Assembly: GCF_003352165.1 (NCBI RefSeq)
Contig: NZ_CP029176.1
Span: forward strand, 744,001 to 808,000
Source of the DNA: Acidibrevibacterium fodinaquatile
Lineage (GTDB): Bacteria > Pseudomonadota > Alphaproteobacteria > Acetobacterales > Acetobacteraceae
Length of the DNA stretch: 64,000 bases
Direction: 5' to 3'
The notes under the pieces are model-generated. The model saw nothing but the letters and a program-made list of their open reading frames with translations. It was not told where the DNA came from and did no database searches. This document shows positions 47,501-57,491 of the stretch, one piece after another. The stretch's first letter is position 1; each line of letters starts with the position of its first letter. A program made the translations under genes and the position numbers.

Positions 47501-48023
47501 GCCCGCTGATGCCGGCGGCTTCCTCGAGGATCGCGCGACGTTCATCGGGGCGGGCATTGACCAGGGACGCGACCCGCCCCTGGCTCACCATCGCCGAGGT
47601 GCGCGCGCCGGAGGCGAGATCGGCAAACAGGGTTTGGACGTCGCGGGCCCGCGCCTCGCGGCCGTTGATGCGATAGGAACTGCCCGCTTCGCGCTCGATG
47701 CGGCGGCTGATTTCGAGCTCCGCTTGGGCATGCCAGGGCGGCGGCGCGCGGCCGGCGGCGTCCTCCAGCATCAGCGCCACCTCGGCGAAATTGCGCGACG
47801 GGCGATGGGTCGTGCCGGCGAAGATGACATCGTCCATCTCGCCGCCGCGAAGGCTGCGGGCCGAGCTTTCGCCCATCACCCAACGCAGCGCCTCGACGAC
47901 GTTCGACTTGCCGCAGCCATTCGGCCCGACAATGCCGGTAAGGCCGGGGAGAATGTCGAGCGCGGTCGGTTCGGCGAAGCTTTTGAAGCCCGCGATCCGG
48001 AGTTTGGCAAAGCTCGCCGGCAC
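44562..48023 (-). CDS. smc: Chromosome segregation protein SMC
   Basis: 1153 residues with a GTG start (MPASFAKLRIAGFKSF). Walker A GIVGPNGCGKSNVVEALRWV lies near 31-50. Two long Ala/Glu/Arg-rich coiled coils flank the hinge at about 500-620. The C-terminal head has LSGGEQALTALSLIF (signature) and CVLDEVDAPLDDANV (Walker B). SMC forms the condensin-like ring with ScpA/ScpB and organises the chromosome; scpAB are not in the window. It lies 13 nt after the dsbA-like stop, in the order DUF721 - dsbA-like - smc that is common in alphaproteobacteria. Confidence 0.97.
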   Translation of the reverse strand: MPASFAKLRIAGFKSFAEPTALDILPGLTGIVGPNGCGKSNVVEALRWVMGESSARSLRGGEMDDVIFAGTTHRPSRNFAEVALMLEDAAGRAPPPWHAQAELEISRRIEREAGSSYRINGREARARDVQTLFADLASGARTSAMVSQGRVASLVNARPDERRAILEEAAGISGLHARRHEAELKLRATEANLSRAEELRATLETQLQGLKRQARQAHRYRNLSGAIRTAEAEWLAIQHQRASAARDAAGAALAAAQALVAARGEDARAAAARAEQASLALPALRGAEGEARTALERARVALEQIAAEERRAASALAEARAARQRLERDRAHAEQSRAEAAAALSRLEEETARLTAEAQAHPAQAEAAAAALAAATDAARAAEAEANRALEIAAEAEAGSRALAAARGEAEARARRASTALARLREEAARLPQIAPERLAAARAASAAADAALEAARRQRAESETARQAAEAAFAAARDAQSEREVARAKFAAEAEALAELLAVKNDARWPRIEDALEVPEGLETALGAAFGEDLDSAADPQAPRYWRELAPLDPAPLPAGAEPLAGLVRAPAALARALAAVGLVEGDAAGDALQPQLAPGQILVSRAGAVWRWDGHGVHAGTPTAAAVRLAQRNRLAALRARLAEATAAAEAARSRRMAAEAAEKSAREAEKTARDAARVAEQAAEQARAAAARLSAEAATAAARAKALDEQLTRAGSEAEEAQAALTRLAEAAAALPDVAAATAARDAARATLAAAREAENAARRAHDGLERAAALRTSRLAAIATERDNAQARARDAEARGADYAARMAESATALAAAEAEPARLAATRDGFAEALAAAEARHRQAAAALATAESEEAAATRGAREAEAALAQAREAMVRGEGEVATADHAWGVIAERVLTRLGATPEFPPLPDPLDAEAEEKARKRFERLTRERDEMGPVNLRAEIEAGEIEAQIATIMRECDEITTAIAKLRGSIGHLNREGRERLGAVFAEIDRHFQALFARLFGGGRAHLALVGSDDPLLAGLEIYAQPPGKKLATLSLLSGGEQALTALSLIFAVFRCNPAPICVLDEVDAPLDDANVERFCTLLEDMVRETATRFLVVTHHHLTMARMDRLFGVTMQERGVSRLLSVDLVRASALVDPPRLAAE

Positions 48024-48036
48024 GAAGCGGCCCCGC

Positions 48037-48666
48037 CTAACCGCTGGCGGCGCCGATGAAAGCGCTGAAGGCGGCGTAGGTCATTTCGCCGGCATGGGTC
48101 TGGCCATTGGCGGCGAAGGTCGGCGTCGAATCGACATGGTATTCGTCCTCCGCCTTTTGCTGGCCGGCGAGCACGAACTGCTCGAGCGCCTTATCGGCGA
48201 TCGCGGCGTCAAAGGCCGGGCGTGAGAGGCCGGCGAGCCCGGCCATTTTGGCAAGCTCCTCGCGCGGGTCGCTCTGGCGGTTGAAGGCCCAGTGATCCTG
48301 GCTCGCGAACAGCGCGGTGATGAACGGCTCATAGCGGTCGGGCGGCAGCGTGCGCGCGACCATCGCCGCCATCAGGGCGACCCGGTCGAGCGGGAAATCG
48401 CGATAGATCATCTGCACCTTGCCAGTCTCGATCAGCTTCGCCTTCACCTCCGGCATGGTCTCGCGCGAAAACGCCGCGCAATGGGTGCAGGTGAGCGAGA
48501 AGAATTCCATCACTTTGATCGGCGCCTGATCGGAGCCCAGCGTGCGCGGCGCGAAGCGGGGATCGCCACCGGCATCGGCGGCGCGCGCCGCGCGGGGGGC
48601 GAGAAAGGGCAGCGCGACTATCTGGCCGGCCACAAGAGCTAGTAGGGGGCGACGCTGGATCAGCAT
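48037..48666 (-). CDS. DsbA family thiol:disulfide interchange protein
   Basis: 209 residues. Signal peptide (LLALVAGQIVALPFLAPRAARA) then a thioredoxin fold with C60-THC-63 in FFSLTCTHCAAF and the cis-Pro loop in DSTPTFAANG. The helical insert (DHWAFNRQSDPREELAKMAG) matches DsbA-like proteins near smc in alphaproteobacteria. It oxidises or shuffles disulfides in the periplasm. Probably in one operon with the DUF721 gene and smc. Confidence 0.9.
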   Translation of the reverse strand: MLIQRRPLLALVAGQIVALPFLAPRAARAADAGGDPRFAPRTLGSDQAPIKVMEFFSLTCTHCAAFSRETMPEVKAKLIETGKVQMIYRDFPLDRVALMAAMVARTLPPDRYEPFITALFASQDHWAFNRQSDPREELAKMAGLAGLSRPAFDAAIADKALEQFVLAGQQKAEDEYHVDSTPTFAANGQTHAGEMTYAAFSAFIGAASG

Positions 48667-48724
48667 GATTTCCTCAACATGTTGTAGATTACCGTATCGG
48701 CGGGGAAAAAGTCGAGACCTTTAT

Positions 48725-49252
48725 CTACCGTTGTCCCGCGGCATGGATGGCGCGGCCAAGGGCGGCAAGCGCACTCCGTAGCTCGGAGGCGGGAAGCCCG
48801 TCGAGGCGCGCCTCGACAGCGGCCGCGATCGCCGGATCGCCGGCGGGGAGCGTGCGCGCGAGCGGCGGCAGCAGATTTTGCGCGAAACGCAGCCGCTTGA
48901 TCGCATCGCGGCCGAGATGGGTGTTGATCCGCTCGATCAGCGCCGGCCCGCTATGCTGCAATTCCAGCGCGACCGTGCCGGCGCAGGCGAGTGTCAACGT
49001 CCCCGCGGCGAGCCGGCGCGGCGTGGTCTGCGCGGCCAGGTGCGGGCCGACGATCGCCGGCCAGTCGGCCGCGAGTTGCGCAATCGCCGGGGCGCGCTTG
49101 CTGAACGCCGGGCGCAGGAGGGGGGCGAGCAGAACGCCGAGCGGGCGCGGGCCGGCGCCGCGCCGCGCCATCTCCGTGCTCGCTGGGGCGGCGGCGCTTG
49201 CCTTGCCGTCAGCGTGCCGCCCATGCATAGACGTCTTCGTGCCCGCCATCAT
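48725..49252 (-). CDS. DUF721 (DciA-like) family protein
   Basis: 175 residues from ATG 49252 (GGGAGAGG upstream); ATG 49249, 49228 and 49171 are alternatives. LGVLLAPLLRPAFSKRAPAIAQLAADWPAIVGPHLA and the later LTLACAGTVALELQHSGPALIERIN form the DUF721 domain. In many bacteria this family (DciA) loads the replicative helicase DnaB. It overlaps the divergent mutY start by 2 nt. The first part is low-complexity. Confidence 0.85.
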   Translation of the reverse strand: MMAGTKTSMHGRHADGKASAAAPASTEMARRGAGPRPLGVLLAPLLRPAFSKRAPAIAQLAADWPAIVGPHLAAQTTPRRLAAGTLTLACAGTVALELQHSGPALIERINTHLGRDAIKRLRFAQNLLPPLARTLPAGDPAIAAAVEARLDGLPASELRSALAALGRAIHAAGQR

Positions 49253-50339
49253 GCCCTCTCCCGCCGCCCTCACCCGGCTCGCTCTCGACTGGCCGGCGCT
49301 GCTCGCCTTTTACGACCGCGCGCGGCGGGTTTTGCCCTGGCGCGCGGGGGCCGGCGAGACCGCCGATCCCTATCGGGTCTGGCTCAGCGAAATCATGCTG
49401 CAACAGACCACGGTCGCGGCAGTGATACCCTATTTCGCGCGGTTTACCCAGCGCTTCCCAACCCTCGCAAGCCTCGCCGCGGCGCCCGAGAGCGAGGTTC
49501 TGCGGCTCTGGGCTGGGCTCGGCTATTATGCCCGCGCCCGCAACCTCCATCGCGCGGCGCGGATGATTGCCGCGGCGGGTGGCTTTCCGCGCACGCCGGC
49601 GGATTTACGGCAATTGCCGGGGATTGGCGCCTATAGCGCCGCCGCCATCGCCGCGATCGCCTTCGGGGTGCCGGCGCTCGCGGTCGATGGCAATGTCGCG
49701 CGGGTGCTGGCGCGGCTTCTTGCGATCACGACGCCGCTGCCGCAGGCGCTGGCGGAAATCGCCGACGCGGCCGAAACCCTCGCCGCCGCGCCGGCGTTTC
49801 GCGCAAGGCCCGGGGACGCGACGCAGGCCTTGTTTGATCTCGGCGCCGGGATCTGCGTCAAAGCCGCGCCGCGCTGCCCGGAATGCCCGCTCCGCGCCGG
49901 CTGCCGGGCCGAGCGCCTCGGCATTGCCGCGCAATTGCCGCGCCGCGCCGCGAAACCGCCACGGCCGGAGCGTTTCGGGGCGCAATTCTGGCTCACCGAC
50001 GCGAGCGGCGCGGTGCTGCTCCGCCGTCGGCCGGGGCGCGGCCTGCTCGCCGGCATGGTCGAGCTGCCCGGCACCGCTTGGCGCGAAGGGGCGCCGTGGG
50101 CGGAGGCGGAAGCGCTCGCGGCGGCGCCGATCGCGGCGGAGTGGCGCAAACTCGGCGCGGTGCGGCATGTTTTCACCCATTTCGCGCTCTCGCTCGATGT
50201 CTATGCCGGCTCTGTTGCGGCGTTTCCCGCCGCCGATCTCGGCGGTTTTGCGCGCCCGGTGGCGGCTTTGGCCGATGAGGCGCTGCCCTCGGTGATGCGC
50301 AAATGCGTCCGCCTCGCCGCCGCGGCGAGGCCGGCGTGA
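49251..50339 (+). CDS. mutY: Adenine DNA glycosylase
   Basis: 362 residues. It removes A mispaired with 8-oxoguanine. The helix-hairpin-helix LRQLPGIGAYSAAAIAAIAFG, catalytic Asp in PALAVDGNVARVLAR and QQTTVAAVIPYF are MutY hallmarks. The [4Fe-4S] cysteines are in GICVKAAPRCPECPLRAGC (C-x6-C-x2-C-x5-C). A NUDIX-like C-terminal domain (FGAQFWLTDASGAVLLRRRP) reads 8-oxoG. Its stop overlaps the start of the MFS gene (GTGA). Confidence 0.96.
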   Translation: MPSPAALTRLALDWPALLAFYDRARRVLPWRAGAGETADPYRVWLSEIMLQQTTVAAVIPYFARFTQRFPTLASLAAAPESEVLRLWAGLGYYARARNLHRAARMIAAAGGFPRTPADLRQLPGIGAYSAAAIAAIAFGVPALAVDGNVARVLARLLAITTPLPQALAEIADAAETLAAAPAFRARPGDATQALFDLGAGICVKAAPRCPECPLRAGCRAERLGIAAQLPRRAAKPPRPERFGAQFWLTDASGAVLLRRRPGRGLLAGMVELPGTAWREGAPWAEAEALAAAPIAAEWRKLGAVRHVFTHFALSLDVYAGSVAAFPAADLGGFARPVAALADEALPSVMRKCVRLAAAARPA

Positions 50340-51550
50340 GCGGCGGGCGGGCGCCGGCGATCGGCTTCGCGCTTGCCTTGCTCGCGATCGATGCGCTCGG
50401 CATCGGGCTCGTGATCCCGATCGTGCCGCAACTGGTGCTCGAACTCTCGGGCGGCGATGCGAGCCATGCCGCCGCCTGGGTCGGCCTGCTCGCCACCAGT
50501 TTCGCGGCCATGCAATTCATCTTCTCGCCGATCATCGGCGGCTTGTCGGACCGTTTCGGCCGCCGCCCGGTGATGCTGCTCTCGGTCCTCGGCCTCGGGA
50601 TCGACTATCTCATCCTCGCCGCTGCCCCCTCGCTCGGCTTCGTCTTGTTCGCGCGCCTGCTCGCCGGCGTGACCACCGCCAATATCTCGGCGGTGACCGC
50701 CTATATCTCGGACGTGACCCCGCCCGAGCGGCGCGGCCAGCGTTTCGGGCTGGTCGGGGCGATGTTCGGGCTCGGCTTCGTGCTCGGCCCGGTGGTCGGC
50801 GGCGTGCTCGGCGGGATCTGGCTGCGGCTGCCCTTTCTCGCCGCCGCCGGGCTTTCGCTCTGCAACGCGCTTTATGGTTTTTTCGTGCTGCCGGAATCTC
50901 TGGCGAAAGAACACCGGCGGAATTTTTCCTGGCGTCGGGCCAACCCGATCGCGGCCCTCTCTGCCCTGCGCGCCAATCCCCGCGCGCGCCGCCTCGCCTG
51001 CGCCTGGAGCGCCACCTGGTTCGGCCTCGGCGCGCTGCAAAGCGCTTTCGTGCTTTCGACCGGACTTCGCTTTGGCTGGCACACGACGCAAAACGGCTTC
51101 GCGCTGGCGTTGGCCGGGCTTTCCCAGGCCCTGGTGCAGAGCTTTCTCATGCGCCGCATCCTCGGCCGTTTCGGCGAGACACGAACGGCGCTGCTCGGCT
51201 GCCTGGTCGCCGCCCTCGCCCAAAGCACCTACGCCTTCGCCGCCGCCGGCTGGATGATCTATGCCGGCGTCATGATTTCGGCGCTGGGCGCGATCAACAC
51301 GCCGGCGATCCGCGCCCTGTTCGCCGCCGAGGCCGGCGCCGACCGCCAGGGCGAGGCGCAGGGGGTGCTCGCCTCGCTGCAAAGTCTCACGGCGATCTTC
51401 GCCCCGCTCCTGGGCGCGGCGCTTTTTGCGCATTTCACCGCGCCGGGTGCGGCGATCTTCTTCCCCGGCGCGCCGTTCCTGCTCGCCGCCTTCGCCTATC
51501 TGCTCGCCGGCGCCCTGCTCGCCGGGCTGGTTTATGGCGCAAGGCCGTAA
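50336..51550 (+). CDS. MFS transporter, tetracycline-resistance (TCR/Tet) type
   Basis: 404 residues with a GTG start and GAGG 6 nt upstream. Twelve hydrophobic segments are seen. Motif A GGLSDRFGRRPVMLLS and the N-terminal ALLAIDALGIGLVIPIVPQL match the TetA-like drug:H+ antiporter group. It would export drugs or metabolites across the inner membrane. Coupled to mutY by overlap (GTGA). Specificity for tetracycline cannot be assumed. Confidence 0.9.
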   Translation: MSGGRAPAIGFALALLAIDALGIGLVIPIVPQLVLELSGGDASHAAAWVGLLATSFAAMQFIFSPIIGGLSDRFGRRPVMLLSVLGLGIDYLILAAAPSLGFVLFARLLAGVTTANISAVTAYISDVTPPERRGQRFGLVGAMFGLGFVLGPVVGGVLGGIWLRLPFLAAAGLSLCNALYGFFVLPESLAKEHRRNFSWRRANPIAALSALRANPRARRLACAWSATWFGLGALQSAFVLSTGLRFGWHTTQNGFALALAGLSQALVQSFLMRRILGRFGETRTALLGCLVAALAQSTYAFAAAGWMIYAGVMISALGAINTPAIRALFAAEAGADRQGEAQGVLASLQSLTAIFAPLLGAALFAHFTAPGAAIFFPGAPFLLAAFAYLLAGALLAGLVYGARP

Positions 51551-51587
51551 AGCGCCTGCCGCTGGTGGCTGACGTGATCAGGCGGCG

Positions 51588-52775
51588 TCAGCCCAGCGCC
51601 GCGACCCCGGGCAGGGTTTTCCCCTCCAGCCATTCGAGAAAGGCGCCGCCGGCGGTCGAAAGATAGGAAAACTGCTCGGCGACCCCGGCGTGATGCAGTG
51701 CGGCGAGGGTATCGCCGCCGCCAGCGACGCTGAGGAGCTGACCCGCCGCGGTGCGCTCCGCGACGGCGCGGGCGAGCGCCGTGGTGGCGGCATCGAAAGG
51801 CGGCGTCTCGAAGGCGCCGAGTGGGCCATTCCAGACCAGCGTCTTCCAGCCGGCGAGCTTTTCGACGAGCCGCGCGACACTCGCCGGGCCGAGATCGAGA
51901 ATGAGGGTGCCGGGGGCAACGGCGTCGATCGCGACCATTTGGGTCGGCGGGTTGGCGCGGAATTCCGTCGCCGTCACCGCATCGATCGGGAGAATGATCT
52001 CGCAACCCGCTGCTTTGGCCGCCGCCGCGATCTGCCGCGCGGCATCGTGCATGCTCGGCTCCTCGAGCGAGGATCCGATGGCGATGCCGTTTGCGGCGAG
52101 AAACGTATTGGCCATGGCGCCGGCGATCACCAGCGCGTTGACCCGCGTGATGAGATTGCCGAGCAGAGCGAGCTTGGTGGACACTTTCGCGCCGCCGACG
52201 ATGGCCGCGAGCGGGCGCGCCGGATGGTCGAGGGCGGCAGCCAGCGCCTCCAACTCGCGCTGCATCAGCCGCCCGGCATAGGCGGGCAGCAGATGGGCGA
52301 CGGCCGCGGTGCTGGCATGGGCGCGGTGGGCAGCGGAAAACGCGTCATTGACGTAAAGATCGGCGAGATCGGCGAGCGCTTGCGCGAAGGCCGGATCGTT
52401 CGCCTCCTCGCCGGCGTGAAACCGGGTGTTCTCCAAAACCAGCACCCCGCCCGGCGCTAACGCCGCGACCGCCGCCTGTGCCGCGGGCCCGATGCAGTCA
52501 GCCGCGAACGCGACCGGACGACCCAGCACCTCGCCGAGCGCGGCGGCGACCGGCGCGAGGGAGAAGGCCGGATCCGGCTTGCCCTTGGGGCGGCCGAAAT
52601 GCGAACAGACGATGACCCGCGCCCCCTTCGCCGCGAGTTCACGAATGGTCGGGGTCAGGCGTTCGAGCCGGGTGCGATCGGTGATGCGCCCGTCATGCAG
52701 CGGCACGTTGAGATCGGCGCGGAGCAGCACCCGCTTTCCCGCAAGCGTCAGACCATCGAGGGTGCGAAAGGACAT
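51588..52775 (-). CDS. pgk: Phosphoglycerate kinase
   Basis: 395 residues. [20 protein letters not shown] (substrate binding), [13 protein letters not shown] and the C-terminal [12 protein letters not shown] (nucleotide binding) are diagnostic. It makes 1,3-bisphosphoglycerate from 3-phosphoglycerate, the first step after RuBisCO in the Calvin cycle. It follows the CBB operon in the same direction, 15 nt after the hydrolase gene. Confidence 0.97.
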   Translation of the reverse strand: MSFRTLDGLTLAGKRVLLRADLNVPLHDGRITDRTRLERLTPTIRELAAKGARVIVCSHFGRPKGKPDPAFSLAPVAAALGEVLGRPVAFAADCIGPAAQAAVAALAPGGVLVLENTRFHAGEEANDPAFAQALADLADLYVNDAFSAAHRAHASTAAVAHLLPAYAGRLMQRELEALAAALDHPARPLAAIVGGAKVSTKLALLGNLITRVNALVIAGAMANTFLAANGIAIGSSLEEPSMHDAARQIAAAAKAAGCEIILPIDAVTATEFRANPPTQMVAIDAVAPGTLILDLGPASVARLVEKLAGWKTLVWNGPLGAFETPPFDAATTALARAVAERTAAGQLLSVAGGGDTLAALHHAGVAEQFSYLSTAGGAFLEWLEGKTLPGVAALG

Positions 52776-52790
52776 CGTGCGAAACTCTCC

Positions 52791-53864
52791 TCAACGCGGC
52801 GCCGGCATATCGAGGAAATCCTGCACGACGCGGAACAATTGCAGGCGGTTTTTTTCCATGATGATCGTGTGCGTCCCCTCCCCGAGCATCGCATATTCCT
52901 TCCACGGCGCATGGGTGATCAGTGGAAACACGGTATGGGACATGTAGGGAGGTGTGTCGTGATCCCATTCCGCCTGCACCATCAGCACCGGCATGGTGAG
53001 CTTGGCCGGATCCCAGGTCGGGTGCCCCTTCTGCCAATAGCGCACGACATCGTAGATCACCCCCTCCGGGGCGCGCAGCACCGGCGGGTTTTGCGCCGCC
53101 CCCTTGGGGTCGGTCGCGAAGGTCGCGTCCGCCCATTGCGCGAACCAGCCGGGTGGGATCAGCCCCGCCTGCTGCTCGGGCGTGAGGCCCGAAAGCCAGC
53201 GTTTTTCCGCGTCCGCCCGCGTCACCTGGCGATAGGCGCCGAGATGGTCGGGGTCGATCTTGAGGGTGGTGGAGGGCTGATCCATCACCCAAAGCGTCGC
53301 ATAAAGCACCAGGCGATGCACCTTGGCCGGGTGCTCGGCGGCGAAGCCAGCGGCGATCGCCGTCCCCCACGACCAGCCCATGACGTCGAGGCTTTGGAGA
53401 CCACGCCGCTGCAGCACGTCATCGACCACGGCGCCGAGGGCCGCGACCGCCTGGTCAGTGGTCTCGAGCGGCGGATTGGCCGATGCCGGCGCATCCATCT
53501 CTGGCGGCCGCGTCGAGCGGCCATAGCCAGGAAGGTCAAGGAGATAGACGTCATAGCCATGGCGGGCGAGGTAATCCATCCAGGAAAACCCGCCGAGCGG
53601 AAGATCGAAGGCGGTGCTCGCCGGATAGGTCGCGCCATGGACGAAAACCAAGGTTTTTTCCGGCCCGAACGTCGACACCCCGGCGAGATGCTTGTTGCGG
53701 ACGTAAATCTCGAGGCCCTTTTGCGGCGCCGGCACCATGTGTTCGGAGACCGCGATCTCCCCGCCCATCGGGTCAGCCGCCTGATCCGCGAACGCGCGCA
53801 GCGGAGCCATCGCGGCGAGCAGCAAAAGCCCCGCCGCCAGACCAAGACCATGATTTCTCGTCAC
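52791..53864 (-). CDS. Secreted alpha/beta hydrolase between CBB genes
   Basis: 357 residues. A signal peptide (GLGLAAGLLLLAAMAPLRAFA) is followed by LVFVHGATYPAST (oxyanion HG), DLPGYGRST, the nucleophile in GWSWGTA (GxSxG), and GEGTHTIIMEKN with the catalytic His. It is predicted periplasmic, unlike all its CBB neighbours. It sits 74 nt after rpe and 15 nt before pgk, so it is likely on the same transcript, but no role in CO2 fixation is known. Confidence 0.88.
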   Translation of the reverse strand: MTRNHGLGLAAGLLLLAAMAPLRAFADQAADPMGGEIAVSEHMVPAPQKGLEIYVRNKHLAGVSTFGPEKTLVFVHGATYPASTAFDLPLGGFSWMDYLARHGYDVYLLDLPGYGRSTRPPEMDAPASANPPLETTDQAVAALGAVVDDVLQRRGLQSLDVMGWSWGTAIAAGFAAEHPAKVHRLVLYATLWVMDQPSTTLKIDPDHLGAYRQVTRADAEKRWLSGLTPEQQAGLIPPGWFAQWADATFATDPKGAAQNPPVLRAPEGVIYDVVRYWQKGHPTWDPAKLTMPVLMVQAEWDHDTPPYMSHTVFPLITHAPWKEYAMLGEGTHTIIMEKNRLQLFRVVQDFLDMPAPR

Positions 53865-53938
53865 CGCATCCTCCCGCTTTGCCTTATCTCACGGGCGCGA
53901 GATGACAGGCTGGGCGGCGAAAAGGCAAGCCCCGAGGC

Positions 53939-54598
53939 TCATTGCGCCGCCGCCTCGCGCAGCGCCGCGATCGCCCGCGCATAGGGCGGGGCGCGGAACA
54001 CCGCCGAGCCCGCGACCAGCACATCGGCGCCGGCGGCGAGAACCGCGGGCGCGGATTGCGTGGTGATGCCGCCATCGACCTCGATATGGATCGGCCGCGT
54101 CCCGATAAGGGCGCGCACGCGGCGGATTTTCTCGAGAACCGCGGGCAGAAATGCCTGGCCGCCGAAGCCGGGATTGACGCTCATCACCAGGATGAGATCG
54201 ACACGGTCGAGCACGTAGGCGACGGCGCTTTCCGGTGTCGCCGGGTTGAGCGCGACCCCCGCCGCTTTGCCGAGCGCGCCGATCGCGGCAAGGGTGCGTT
54301 CGAGATGCACGCCGGCCTCGGCATGGACGATGATGCGGTCCGCCCCGGCTTTGGCGAAGGCTTCGAGATAGGGATCGACCGGCGCGATCATCAGATGCGT
54401 ATCGAAGCATTTTTTGCTGAACGGGCGGATCGCGCGGATGATATCCGGGCCGAAGCTGATATTCGGCACGAAGTGCCCGTCCATGATATCGAGATGCAGC
54501 CAATCCGCCCCCGCCGCGTCGATCGCCTGCACCTCCTCGCCGAGGCGGGCGAAATCGGCGGCGAGCAGCGAGGGCGCGATCAGCGGCGTTGCGGTCAT
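53939..54598 (-). CDS. rpe: Ribulose-phosphate 3-epimerase
   Basis: 219 residues, also called cbbE in this context. It interconverts ribulose 5-phosphate and xylulose 5-phosphate. [37 protein letters not shown] (metal and catalytic residues), [13 protein letters not shown] and [11 protein letters not shown] are diagnostic. The ATG overlaps the cbbX stop as ATGA, so they are translated together. Confidence 0.97.
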   Translation of the reverse strand: MTATPLIAPSLLAADFARLGEEVQAIDAAGADWLHLDIMDGHFVPNISFGPDIIRAIRPFSKKCFDTHLMIAPVDPYLEAFAKAGADRIIVHAEAGVHLERTLAAIGALGKAAGVALNPATPESAVAYVLDRVDLILVMSVNPGFGGQAFLPAVLEKIRRVRALIGTRPIHIEVDGGITTQSAPAVLAAGADVLVAGSAVFRAPPYARAIAALREAAAQ

Positions 54599-55500
54599 GG
54601 CTTTTCCTCTGCTGGGCTGGTTTGGTCGAAGACTCGGCTGCGCAGAATGTCATCGGCGACGAGGGTGATCAAATCGCCGACCGCAAGCGGCCGCGCACGG
54701 TCCTCAAACAAGCGCACCGCTTGGCGCAGCCGCGCGCGATCGAGGGCGTTGCGGATCGACCGCGCATTGGCGAAATGCGGCTGGCGCCGGCGCGCTGCGA
54801 TATAGTCGCGAAACGCCGCCGCTGCCCCCGCATCGAAGCGGTCATGCTGGCTTGCCAGCATTTTCTCGGCGATCGCGAACAGTTCTTCGTCAGCGTAATC
54901 GGGAAAATCGATGTGGTGGGCGACACGCGAGCGAAATCCCGGATTGGCGGTGAAAAACCGGTCCATCCGGTCTCCGTAGCCCGCGAGAATGACGACGAGA
55001 TCGCGACGCTGCGCTTCCATTACTTGAAGCAGGATCTCGATCGCCTCCTGCCCATAATCGCGCTCGTTTTCCGGGCGATAGAGGTAATAGGCTTCGTCGA
55101 TGAACAACACGCCGCCCATCGCTTTCTTGAGGATTTCCTTGGTCTTCGGCGCGGTGTGCCCGATATATTGGCCGACGAGATCGTCACGCGTGACCGAGAC
55201 GAGCTGATTGGTGCGGATATAACCCAGCCGATGGAGAATATCCGCCATGCGCAGCGCGACCGTGGTTTTGCCGGTGCCGGGATTGCCGGTGAAAGACATG
55301 TGGAGCGTCGGCGCCTGGCCGCCCGCGCCAAATTCCTGGCGCAGCCGATCGATCAAAAGCCGCGCCGCGATCTCCCTGATCCGCCGCTTGACCGGCTGCA
55401 GGCCAACCAATTCGCGATCGAGTTCATCGAGGATTTCGCCGACCCCCGAACGCAGATAGGCCGCCTCGAGGTCGATTGTCGCATCCGCCGTCGCATCCAT
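54595..55500 (-). CDS. cbbX: Red-type RuBisCO activase CbbX
   Basis: 301 residues, an AAA+ ATPase. Walker [19 protein letters not shown] and Walker [15 protein letters not shown] are clear; [18 protein letters not shown] is the conserved pore-loop region. It forms a hexamer that pulls on the RuBisCO large-subunit C-terminus to remove inhibitory sugar phosphates. It lies 63 nt after cbbS, with a terminator-like hairpin between. Red-type RuBisCO operons typically carry this gene here. Confidence 0.97.
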   Translation of the reverse strand: MDATADATIDLEAAYLRSGVGEILDELDRELVGLQPVKRRIREIAARLLIDRLRQEFGAGGQAPTLHMSFTGNPGTGKTTVALRMADILHRLGYIRTNQLVSVTRDDLVGQYIGHTAPKTKEILKKAMGGVLFIDEAYYLYRPENERDYGQEAIEILLQVMEAQRRDLVVILAGYGDRMDRFFTANPGFRSRVAHHIDFPDYADEELFAIAEKMLASQHDRFDAGAAAAFRDYIAARRRQPHFANARSIRNALDRARLRQAVRLFEDRARPLAVGDLITLVADDILRSRVFDQTSPAEEKP

Positions 55501-55514
55501 GGCTTTTCCCTTGG

Positions 55515-55549
55515 AAAAAAATGCCGGCCCTCCTCGCGGCGGGCCGGCA
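55515..55549 (-). terminator. Rho-independent terminator/attenuator between cbbS and cbbX
   Basis: On the minus strand, TGCCGGCCC pairs with GGGCCGGCA (9-bp GC stem, 10-nt loop) and is followed at once by seven T. It begins 14 nt after the cbbS stop and ends before the cbbX ribosome binding site (AAGGG). It has all elements of an intrinsic terminator, so readthrough likely sets the cbbX level relative to cbbLS. Confidence 0.85.
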
Positions 55550-55563
55550 GTCGGGGGGAAGGG

Positions 55564-55983
55564 TCAATAACGCGCGCCGGCCGGGCGATCGGTGGCATAG
55601 GCGCGCATGGTATAGCCGATCATGCGGCCGGCCCGCTCCTCGCGCACCACCATGAAGCCGGGTTCCTCGGCCGGTCGATCGCTGATGAAGGAAAGCCGGA
55701 GCGATTCCCAACCCGGCGTCGCATCGAACGCCGAAACCCGGATATAGCCGCGCCCGGCATGGACTTTTCGACACTCGGCCAATTCATACATGAACCCCGC
55801 CGGGTCTTTGAGATCGAACATCGGCGTCCCCCACATCTCCCAATAGGTGTTGCGGGGATGCGGATCGTCGGTGAACTCGATATTGAGGGCCCAGCCTTTC
55901 GCCAGGCAATATCTCACCTGGGCGCCGATCTGCGCGTCGGTCAGAGGGGGGAGGAAGCTGAAGGTTCCCTGGGTGATAGGCAT
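55564..55983 (-). CDS. cbbS: RuBisCO small subunit, red-type form I
   Basis: 139 residues starting MPITQGTFSFLPPLTDAQI, the normal red-type start and length. The second of two adjacent ATGs was chosen (AGGAG 6 nt upstream). NTYWEMWGTPMFDLKDP is the conserved core, and the C-terminal extension (RMIGYTMRAYATDRPAGARY) is the red-type beta-hairpin. It packs against CbbL in the L8S8 enzyme. It lies 26 nt after cbbL. Confidence 0.97.
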   Translation of the reverse strand: MPITQGTFSFLPPLTDAQIGAQVRYCLAKGWALNIEFTDDPHPRNTYWEMWGTPMFDLKDPAGFMYELAECRKVHAGRGYIRVSAFDATPGWESLRLSFISDRPAEEPGFMVVREERAGRMIGYTMRAYATDRPAGARY

Positions 55984-56009
55984 CATCGTCTCCTTTCGCG
56001 CGGCGTTTC

Positions 56010-57491
<1,482 letters not shown>

